From the NCBI RefSeq assembly GCF_001570965.1, contig NZ_BCSR01000015.1, positions 1 through 56,091 on the forward strand: 56,091 bases of DNA. The letters run 5' to 3'. The notes under the pieces were generated by a model, which was not told the DNA's origin, did no database searches, and saw only the letters and a program-made list of their open reading frames with translations. Position 1 is the first letter of the stretch; the number at the start of each line of letters is the position of its first letter. The position numbers were made by a program, and so were the translations under genes. This DNA is from Janibacter corallicola NBRC 107790 (GTDB lineage Bacteria > Actinomycetota > Actinomycetes > Actinomycetales > Dermatophilaceae). Shown piece after piece: positions 39,375 to 46,015 of the stretch.

Positions 39375-40659
39375 GGTCTTCGCCGGCAGGTACGAGCTGC
39401 TCGAGCTCATCGGGCAGGGCGGCATGGGCTCGGTGTGGCGGGTCCACGACCGCCGCACCGACCGGATCGTCGCGGCCAAGGTGCTGCGCCAGTCCGATGC
39501 CGCCTCGCTGCTGCGCTTCGTGCGGGAGACCGCCTTCCGGGTCCAGCACCCGCACGTCGTCACCCCGCTCGGCTGGGTGGGGGAGGACGACCGGGTCCTC
39601 TTCACGATGCCGGTCGTCGACGGCGGGTCGGTCTCGACCCTCGTGGGGGACCACGGGCCGCTGCCGGCCCCCTTCGTCGCGGAGATCCTGCGTCAGCTCC
39701 TCGACGCGCTCGCCGCGGTGCACACCTCGGGGATCGTCCACAGGGACGTCAAACCGGCGAACATCCTGCTCGCGGCGACGGGGAGCGACCGGCCGCACAT
39801 CTACCTCACCGACTTCGGGATCGCTTCGGAGCTGGAGGGCCCACGCCTGACCGAGACCCACATGGCGCTCGGCACCCGCGGCTACATGGCACCGGAGCAG
39901 AGCCGGGGCGAGCTGGCCACGGCCAGCGACCTCTACGCCGTCGGGGCGGTCGCGGGCTACATGCTCACGGCGCAGTCACCGACCGGGGTCGGCCCCACGG
40001 CCTTCGCCCGGCCCCCGGGGGTACCCGACCCGATGTGGGGGCTGATCATGGAGCTGCTCGCGGAGCACCCGGCGCAGCGCCCGGTCTCCGCGACCGTCGC
40101 CCGGCAGCGGTTGGAGATCCCCGAGCTCGCCTGGACCCCGGAGGCTTCGGGTGAGGTCACGGTGCTGCGCCAGGTCGAGGCGCCCGAGTCCGAGGGGGAG
40201 AGCCCGCCCCCACCGCTGCGCCCGGAGTCCGCGCGGCCCTACCCGCCACCGCCGAACGTCCCCGCCCAGGCCGGTTCGCCTCCTCCCGGGCAGCCTGCGC
40301 CCCCCGGGCCGACGCAACCGGCGGGTCCCGGCCCGACCCAGCCCGCGGCCCCCGGCCCCACGACGCCCGAGCCGGGCGCCGGAGCGTCCCGGCGACGAGG
40401 CCGCGTGCTCGTCCCGCTCGGAGTCGTGACCGTCCTCGCCGTGCTCGTCGCGCTCTCCTTCGTCGTCGTCTGGGCACCGTGGTCCGGCGGCGGGGGAGAG
40501 GACGCCACGGACCTGCCCACCGTCACCCAGGACGTGGGGGACGAGTGCGACTTCACCGAGGTCGGCCTGCGCGGCGCGACCGAAGGGGGCGACGCCGTCC
40601 TGTGCACCCGGGCCGAGGACGGCACCTACTCCTGGGAGAGCGGGACCGAGCAGGACTAG
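39367..40659 (+). CDS. transmembrane Ser/Thr protein kinase
   Basis: A 430-residue eukaryotic-type kinase. The cytosolic kinase domain (~1-260) has IGQGGMGSVW, Lys38 in AAKVL, HRDVKPANIL, DFGIAS and MAPEQSRG. A Pro-rich linker (~290-345) leads to one membrane helix (LVPLGVVTVLAVLVALSFVV). The outer tail of ~45 residues contains two cysteines (DECDFTE, AVLCTRAEDG), possibly disulfide-bonded, and is too short for PASTA domains. GTG start 39367 lies inside the HTH gene. The stop TAG shares a CTAG with the convergent anchored-protein gene. Confidence 0.92.
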   Translation: MGEVFAGRYELLELIGQGGMGSVWRVHDRRTDRIVAAKVLRQSDAASLLRFVRETAFRVQHPHVVTPLGWVGEDDRVLFTMPVVDGGSVSTLVGDHGPLPAPFVAEILRQLLDALAAVHTSGIVHRDVKPANILLAATGSDRPHIYLTDFGIASELEGPRLTETHMALGTRGYMAPEQSRGELATASDLYAVGAVAGYMLTAQSPTGVGPTAFARPPGVPDPMWGLIMELLAEHPAQRPVSATVARQRLEIPELAWTPEASGEVTVLRQVEAPESEGESPPPPLRPESARPYPPPPNVPAQAGSPPPGQPAPPGPTQPAGPGPTQPAAPGPTTPEPGAGASRRRGRVLVPLGVVTVLAVLVALSFVVVWAPWSGGGGEDATDLPTVTQDVGDECDFTEVGLRGATEGGDAVLCTRAEDGTYSWESGTEQD

Positions 40660-41930
40660 CTCAGGCGCCGGATCACCAGCCAGATGCCGCCGCCGAGCAG
40701 CACGAGGAGCACCACGCCCCCGCCCAGCCACGGGAGCACCGCGCCGATGTCCGTCGACGACCCCTCGGCGGAATCGCCCCAGTCACCGGCGGTGAGGTCG
40801 TAGTCCACCTTCTTCGAGGCGGACCCGTCGACCTCGACCGTGAAGGCCACCTTGATCTTCTGCCCCTTGAGGGACTTGCCGAGGCCGGCGGTCCCGACGT
40901 TGACGGCGTAGTAGTACCACCCGCCCATGTGCGAGGACCACGTGTAGTCCTCGTAGCGGTTGAGGTAGCGCACCTCGGCCGTGTTCACCGACGACAGCAT
41001 GTTGTAGCCGCCGCCGTAGCTGCCGGTGTTGGGGTCCTCGACCAGGGTCCGGTCCGGCGCGTAGAGGACGCCGGCGATGTTGAGGGAGTCCAGCCCGTCC
41101 GAGGGGTACCGGAAGCCTCCGGTGGGCCCGTTGACGGTGAAGCGGGCGGTCTGCCCGTAGTCGACCCGGACCCGGTAGACCCGGGTCTGGCCCGGCGCGA
41201 TGGTGTCGGTCCAGGTGCCGGACGTGATCTCCGGGGCGTCGGTGAAGCCGGTGCCGCCCTCGACCGGCGTCGGGTCCGATGCCTTGAGGTCCTTGATGTC
41301 GGGAGCCTCCTCGACCCCCTTCGGCAGGTCCTTCAGGTCGCCCACCGGAGGCTCCTCGAGGACCTGGATCTCGGCCGGCAGGGTCTTGGTCGGCCCGTCC
41401 CTGCCCACGAGGACGGTGAAGGTGCCGGTGTTGCGACAGGAGGGCTCTCCGGAGGTGTCCGAGGCCGGCCACTTGCCCCACACGACGCCGGAGATCGTGA
41501 CGAACGGGGTGGTGCCGCTGCTGGAGTCGCCGAGGTAGGTCTCGTCGTCGAAGCACTCCGTGCCGTCCGGGGCGAGGAGGCGCAGGCGCAGGTCCTCGGT
41601 GTTGTAGTCGTCCGGGTCGCCGTAGGAGGTGGGCCGGGTGGTCAGCGAGACGTGCAGCGTCGAGCCCGGGGCGGTGCGCTCGACCCGGTAGGCCCGCCAC
41701 CCCTCCTCGCTGGAGGTGATCTTGTCGCGGTACACCCCGGGGGAGAGCGTGGGGGCGTCGTCGGGGAGCTGCTCGGCGCCCTTGAGATCGACGCCCTGCA
41801 CCGGGGTGCCGGCGAAGGGGGCTGACGTCCCGTCCCCGTCCGCCGCGGCCGGGGCCGTGGCGGGCAGCGAGAGCCCGCCGATCAGGGCAGCGCCGACGAG
41901 CGCTCGTGCCGCGATGGTCCTTCTGCTCAT
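40656..41930 (-). CDS. secreted, C-terminally anchored protein, VWA-less paralogue
   Basis: A 424-residue exported protein of unknown function. A signal peptide (~1-32, RRTIAARALVGAALIGGLSL to AAA) is followed by a globular region. It begins FAGTPVQGVDL and includes YRDKITSSEEGWRAYRVER, TLHVSLTTRP, GTFTVLVGRDGPTKTLP and FTVNGPTGGFRYPSDGLDSL. A membrane helix and RRLS end the chain. It aligns throughout with residues ~245-668 of the neighbouring VWA protein but has no VWA domain. ATG 41930 is the only start giving a proper signal peptide. Its promoter and leader are described separately. Its stop overlaps that of the kinase gene. Confidence 0.85.
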   Translation of the reverse strand: MSRRTIAARALVGAALIGGLSLPATAPAAADGDGTSAPFAGTPVQGVDLKGAEQLPDDAPTLSPGVYRDKITSSEEGWRAYRVERTAPGSTLHVSLTTRPTSYGDPDDYNTEDLRLRLLAPDGTECFDDETYLGDSSSGTTPFVTISGVVWGKWPASDTSGEPSCRNTGTFTVLVGRDGPTKTLPAEIQVLEEPPVGDLKDLPKGVEEAPDIKDLKASDPTPVEGGTGFTDAPEITSGTWTDTIAPGQTRVYRVRVDYGQTARFTVNGPTGGFRYPSDGLDSLNIAGVLYAPDRTLVEDPNTGSYGGGYNMLSSVNTAEVRYLNRYEDYTWSSHMGGWYYYAVNVGTAGLGKSLKGQKIKVAFTVEVDGSASKKVDYDLTAGDWGDSAEGSSTDIGAVLPWLGGGVVLLVLLGGGIWLVIRRLS

Positions 41931-42015
41931 GCCCCGTCCTGGTGATCCGGTGGTGCCCCGCCGGATACTAGTCGCCGCGGCCGAGGCCCGAGCACCTGCC
42001 ACACCCAGCACAGTC

Positions 42016-42113
42016 GGGAAGCCCCGGCCGGCGCCGCCGTCCACCCCCCTGCGATGGACGACGGGCCGCGACCCTGTCCACCCCCCTGCGATGGACAAGG
42101 ACCGGGGCTTCCC
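42016..42113 (-). promoter_or_regulatory. structured leader: 12-bp stem enclosing two identical hairpins
   Basis: In the predicted untranslated leader of the 40656-41930 gene, read on the - strand, GGGAAGCCCCGG (42113-42102) pairs with CCGGGGCTTCCC (42027-42016). Enclosed are two identical 21-nt units (42096-42076 and 42059-42039). Each has a GTCCA/TGGAC stem and an 11-nt loop TCGCAGGGGGG. The linker between them (42075-42060) can form a GGG/CCC mini-hairpin. It may be a regulatory RNA, an attenuator, or a DNA-level pair of binding sites. It also lies downstream of the VWA gene and might act as its terminator. Confidence 0.6.
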
Positions 42114-42122
42114 GCTCCCCTG

Positions 42123-42163
42123 TTTGCAATAGCAATCTAATGGTTTGCGTATGCAAAAGTCAA
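42123..42163 (-). promoter_or_regulatory. promoter with two operator copies for the VWA-less paralogue
   Basis: On the - strand there is TTGACT (42163-42158), an 18-nt spacer and TAGATT (42139-42134). The palindrome TTTGCATACGCAAA (42157-42144) fills the spacer. A second copy, ATTGCTATTGCAAA (42136-42123), overlaps the -10 box and start point, 21 bp away. This layout fits a repressor. Transcription would begin near 42127, giving a leader of about 195 nt. Confidence 0.7.
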
Positions 42164-42197
42164 CCTCGGGGCGTGCTCGCCGGGGGTCGGCCGGGTG

Positions 42198-44204
42198 TTA
42201 CGTGTTTCCGCGGATGCGACGGATGCCGAACCATGCCCCGGCTGCGAGGAGGAGCGCGGCGAGCAGTCCGCCACCGACCCAGGGGAGGAGGGAGCCCCCT
42301 TCGTCCTCGTCGCTGTCGGCGGCGCCGGCCTCCTCGCTCGTCCCGTCCGGGCCGGAGGGGTCCGGCTTCTCCCCGATGGCCGCTGCCTGCCAGTCCTCGT
42401 CCCCGGCGTACTCCGGCCCGCCCGAGGGCTTGCCCTCGAGGTCCACGGTGAAGGCCACCTTGATCGGCTGCCCGGCGAGCTCCTGGCCGAGGTCGCCCGC
42501 GCCGACGCCGACGGCGTAGTAGTACCAGCCGCCCATGTTGGATGCGCCGAGGTTGTCCCTGAGGTGGGTGTCGGCGTACCGGTTCCGGTAGCGCACGGGT
42601 GGCCCGGCGACAGACTTCGGAGAGCGCCCGTAGGTCTGGCTGAAGTTGCCGGTGATCAGGGTGTTGTCGGTGAGCGCCTGCCTGTCGGGGCCGAAGGCGC
42701 GCCCGTCCACGAAGAGGGAGTCCAGCTCGGACCCCTCGGGGTAGCGGAAGCCCCCGGTGGGTCCGTTGGCGGTGAACCGTGGTGTCTGGCCCGGCTCGAC
42801 CCAGACCCGGTACACGAGGGTCTCGCCGGGCACGAGGGTGTCGACCCAGGACCCCTCGGTGATCTCGGGGGCGTCGGCGAAGGAGAGTCCGCCGGTGATC
42901 GACCTGGTCCTGCCTGCCTTCAGCGTCTTCTCCGCCGGGTAGTCCTCGGCCGCCTTCGGCAGCTCGCCCAGGTTGGTCACGCGGGGTTCCTCGATGACCT
43001 GGATCTCGGTCGGGGTGGTCTGCGTGGCGCCGTCCCGCGTGACCAGGACGGTGAATTCTCCCTTCTTGGTGCAGGCGCGCGGGATGTCGCCGTCGGGCGA
43101 CTGGCCGCTGAGGCGTGCGGTGACCGTGGAGATCGGGTTCAGCCCCTGGTCGTACTCCCCGGTCCCGTCGTGGCTGCTGACGCACTCGGTGCCGTCCTGG
43201 GCGATGATCTCCAGGTCGAAGGTCTCCAGCCCCGACGGTTCGTCGCCCGCCCGGTAGTCGGAGGGCTTGGTGGCGAAGGAGACGTGCAGGGTGGACTTCT
43301 TCTGGGTGCGCTTGATGCTGTAGGCGCGCTGGGGGCCCTCGCCGGCGGCGAGTCGGTCGGTGAGCTCGTCGGTGTACAGGCCGGGCTTGAGGACGGGCAG
43401 GTCGGCGGGGAGCTGCTCGTCGGGATCGACCTCGACCCCCCTGACGGGCTGGCCGCTGAAGGAGAAGTCGCGCACCGCCCGGGTGGAGATCTTGTTCAGG
43501 CTCGTGGCCAGCTCGTCGGCGTCCGCGGCGTCGTAGTAGGTGCCGTTGCCGGTGTCGGCGAGGCACTCCAGCTGCTTGCGGGCCTTGTCGTCGACGGCGA
43601 AGCCGACGGTGTCGATGCGCAGGTCGACGCCCTTGCCGACGAGCTTCTTGATGGTGGGGCAGGGGTCGGGCACGCAGGACTCCTTGCCGTCGGAGACGAG
43701 GATGATGTTGCGCTTGCCCGTGTCGCCGAGGTCGTCGAGGCCCTTCTGCAGGGAGTGGGCGATGGGGGTCTCGCCCTTGGCCCTGAAGCCGTTGGCCGCC
43801 TTCTTCATGGCGGGTTTGTCCAGGGGGCCGACGGGGACGGCGAGCTGGGTGTCGTTGCAGGCGGCCTTGGTCGGTGTGCCGCCTTCCTCGGTGGCCCCGT
43901 AGACGCGCAGGCCGACGTCGGCGTCGTCGGGGAGGGAGTCCACGACCCCGGTCAGGGCCTTCTTCGCGGCCTGCATCTTGGTGCCGCCGGAGGGGTCCGG
44001 TTCCTTCATCGAGCCGGACGCGTCGAGCATGAGCAGCAGCTTGCCGTCGTCCGTGTTCGCGGCCGGCGCGGCAGCCGACGTGGTGGGTGCCGAGGAGGCT
44101 GCTCCCACGCTCGCGCCGGAGGTGCCGACGCCGGTGAGGACCAGCGCGCCGGCGAGGCCGGTGACGAGCAGAGTCCGTCGCAGGGCGGGTGTGGTGATGG
44201 GCAT
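42198..44204 (-). CDS. secreted, C-terminally anchored VWA-domain protein
   Basis: A 668-residue exported protein. After a signal peptide (~1-35) comes a VWA domain with a complete MIDAS: LLLMLDASGSMKEPDPSGGT (Asp61, Ser63, Ser65), KGETPIAHSLQKGL and IILVSDGKESC. The second half (~245 on) is a beta-rich region shared with the paralogue at 40656-41930 (for example FSGQPVRGVEVDP, TNGPTGGFRYP-like NGPTGGFRYPEG, GGWYYYAVGVGAGDLG). An acidic linker, a membrane helix and IRRIRGNT end the chain. The domain faces outward and could bind a metal-dependent ligand. No characterised homologue comes to mind. Confidence 0.88.
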   Translation of the reverse strand: MPITTPALRRTLLVTGLAGALVLTGVGTSGASVGAASSAPTTSAAAPAANTDDGKLLLMLDASGSMKEPDPSGGTKMQAAKKALTGVVDSLPDDADVGLRVYGATEEGGTPTKAACNDTQLAVPVGPLDKPAMKKAANGFRAKGETPIAHSLQKGLDDLGDTGKRNIILVSDGKESCVPDPCPTIKKLVGKGVDLRIDTVGFAVDDKARKQLECLADTGNGTYYDAADADELATSLNKISTRAVRDFSFSGQPVRGVEVDPDEQLPADLPVLKPGLYTDELTDRLAAGEGPQRAYSIKRTQKKSTLHVSFATKPSDYRAGDEPSGLETFDLEIIAQDGTECVSSHDGTGEYDQGLNPISTVTARLSGQSPDGDIPRACTKKGEFTVLVTRDGATQTTPTEIQVIEEPRVTNLGELPKAAEDYPAEKTLKAGRTRSITGGLSFADAPEITEGSWVDTLVPGETLVYRVWVEPGQTPRFTANGPTGGFRYPEGSELDSLFVDGRAFGPDRQALTDNTLITGNFSQTYGRSPKSVAGPPVRYRNRYADTHLRDNLGASNMGGWYYYAVGVGAGDLGQELAGQPIKVAFTVDLEGKPSGGPEYAGDEDWQAAAIGEKPDPSGPDGTSEEAGAADSDEDEGGSLLPWVGGGLLAALLLAAGAWFGIRRIRGNT

Positions 44205-44231
44205 CGAAGGCCCCCCCCGGGGTGGCGTGTA

Positions 44232-44272
44232 TTTGCGGTCGCAAACTACATGTGTGCGAACGGGAATGTCAA
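44232..44272 (-). promoter_or_regulatory. promoter with operator for the VWA protein
   Basis: On the - strand there is TTGACA (44272-44267), an 18-nt spacer and TAGTTT (44248-44243). The perfect palindrome TTTGCGACCGCAAA (44245-44232) overlaps the -10 box. A weaker copy, TTCCCGTTCGCACA (44266-44253), sits 21 bp upstream in the spacer. The arrangement is the same as at 42123-42163. Confidence 0.7.
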
Positions 44273-44294
44273 CCGTCCGGCGTCGCCCGGGCGC

Positions 44295-44717
44295 TCAGAG
44301 GTTCGCGAGGTCCTCGCGGCAGCCCTGCTCGACCGCGGCGAGCTCGGTGAGGGTGTCCTCGATGTCCCGGCGGCGCTGCTCGAGGTCGACGCGCCGCTGC
44401 TCGATCTGGGCCAGGAGGTACTCCAGCTGGCTCCGCCGACCGCGGGGAGCGTCGTAGAGGTTGATGATCGTGGCGATCTCGTCGAGGGGCAGGCCCAGGC
44501 GCTTGCCGCGCAGCACGAGGGCTAGGCGGGTGCGGTCCCGCCGGTGGAAGATCCGGGCGGTGCCCTGCCGCTCCGGGGAGATCAGCCCGACGTCCTCGTA
44601 GTAGCGCACCGTGCGGGTGGTCACGCCGAACTCGTCCGCGATCTCGCGGATGGTCCAGGTGCGCTCCCGGCCGCCGTCGGTGGCGGGGGAGGGGGCTCCC
44701 TTCGTCGGGCTTGTCAT
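44295..44717 (-). CDS. MerR-family regulator (LiuR-like)
   Basis: A 140-residue regulator. The N-terminal winged helix has WTIREIADEFGVTTRTVRYYEDVGLISPERQG, followed by the MerR wing RIFHRRDRTRLALVLRGKRLG. A coiled coil follows (~85-130, LEYLLAQIEQRRVDLEQRRR). There is no metal-binding Cys pair, so an organic effector is likely. It diverges from an acyl-CoA dehydrogenase/carboxylase operon across a palindrome. This is the arrangement of LiuR-type regulators of branched-chain amino acid breakdown. The precise effector is inference. Confidence 0.87.
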   Translation of the reverse strand: MTSPTKGAPSPATDGGRERTWTIREIADEFGVTTRTVRYYEDVGLISPERQGTARIFHRRDRTRLALVLRGKRLGLPLDEIATIINLYDAPRGRRSQLEYLLAQIEQRRVDLEQRRRDIEDTLTELAAVEQGCREDLANL

Positions 44718-44730
44718 GGCACGGGATCAT

Positions 44731-44756
44731 GCTTTACGTTGACGTCAACGTCAAGC
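44731..44756. promoter_or_regulatory. MerR operator palindrome
   Basis: The perfect 16-bp palindrome ACGTTGACGTCAACGT (44736-44751) extends to 26 bp with one mismatch pair. It is centred between the divergent MerR and acyl-CoA dehydrogenase genes. It resembles the TTTACGT-type palindromes known for LiuR regulators. It would control both promoters. Confidence 0.8.
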
Positions 44757-44804
44757 ACAGGTGCTGGCGCGGGCCACCGCCCGGCGGCACCGGGAAGGCC
44801 CCAC

Positions 44805-46001
44805 ATGTTCGAGCTCTCGAAGGACCACGAGGACTTCCGCGCCGCGGTCCGCGACTTCGCCGAGAAGGAGGTCGACCCCCACGTCGCGCAGTGGGACAAG
44901 GACCACCACCTGCCGCTCGACGTCGTGGCGAAGATGGGCGAGATGGGCTTCTTCGGCCTCGTCGTCCCCGAGGCCTGGGGCGGCTCCGCCGAGACCGTCG
45001 ACGGGGTCGTGCAGTCCGACTTCACCGCGCTGTGCGTCGCGATCGAGGAGCTCGGCCGGATCGACCAGTCGATCGGCATCACCCTCTCCGCCGGCGTCGG
45101 CCTGGGCATCAACCCGATCCTCATCTTCGGCAGCGACGAGCAGCGCGACGCCTGGCTGCCCGACCTCGTGGCCGGCAGGCGCCTGGCCGGCTTCGGCCTC
45201 ACCGAGCCGGACGCCGGCTCCGACGCGGGCGGCACGCGCACGAGCGCCAAGCGCGAGGGCGACGAGTGGGTCATCAACGGCGCCAAGTCCTTCATCACCA
45301 ACTCCGGCACCGACATCACCTCCGTGGTGACCGTGACCGCCCGCACCGGCACGAGCGACTCCGGCCGGCCGCTGATCTCAGCGATCCTGGTCCCGAGCGG
45401 TACCCCCGGCTTCACCGTCGAGGAGCCCTACGACAAGCTCGGCTGGAACATCTCCGACACCCACGGGCTCAGCTTCGCCGACTGCCGCGTGCCCGCGAGC
45501 AACCTCCTCGGCGGCGAGGGGGAGGGCTTCCGCCAGTTCCTCAAGACCCTCGACGACGGTCGCATCGCGATCTCCGCGCTCGCCACCGGCCTGACCCAGC
45601 GGATGCTCGAGCTCGCGACCGACTACGCGAGCACCCGCACCGCCTTCGGCAGGCCGATCGGGGCCAACCAGGGGATCTCCTTCCAGGTCTCCGACCTGGC
45701 CGTCATGGCCGAGACCTCGCGGCTGCTCACCTACAAGGCCGCGTGGCTGAAGGACCAGGCCGACCGCGGGCAGCGCTCGAGCGCGGAGGTCGCCCGGGCC
45801 GCCTCCGTCGCCAAGCTCTACACCTCCGAGGCCGCCGTGAGCGCGACCCGCATCGCCACCCAGGTCTTCGGCGGCAACGGCTTCATGGAGGAGTACCCCG
45901 TGGCACGCTTCTACCGTGACGCCAAGATCCTCGAGATCGGCGAGGGCACCTCCGAGGTCCAGCGGATGGTCATCGCCCGTCACCTGGGCCTGCCGGCCTG
46001 A
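44805..46001 (+). CDS. acyl-CoA dehydrogenase
   Basis: A 398-residue FAD enzyme oxidising acyl-CoA to enoyl-CoA. It has FGLTEPDAGSDAGGTRTSA, FITNSGTDITSVV, the second signature QVFGGNGFMEEYPVARFYRD and catalytic Glu in EIGEGTSEVQRM. Its order before an acyl-CoA carboxylase beta subunit and behind a LiuR-like regulator suggests isovaleryl-CoA or short branched-chain acyl-CoA as substrate (inference). ATG 44805 has GGGAAGG upstream. It is 14 nt from the next gene, forming an operon. Confidence 0.92.
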   Translation: MFELSKDHEDFRAAVRDFAEKEVDPHVAQWDKDHHLPLDVVAKMGEMGFFGLVVPEAWGGSAETVDGVVQSDFTALCVAIEELGRIDQSIGITLSAGVGLGINPILIFGSDEQRDAWLPDLVAGRRLAGFGLTEPDAGSDAGGTRTSAKREGDEWVINGAKSFITNSGTDITSVVTVTARTGTSDSGRPLISAILVPSGTPGFTVEEPYDKLGWNISDTHGLSFADCRVPASNLLGGEGEGFRQFLKTLDDGRIAISALATGLTQRMLELATDYASTRTAFGRPIGANQGISFQVSDLAVMAETSRLLTYKAAWLKDQADRGQRSSAEVARAASVAKLYTSEAAVSATRIATQVFGGNGFMEEYPVARFYRDAKILEIGEGTSEVQRMVIARHLGLPA

Positions 46002-46015
46002 GCGAAGGGAGCGCC

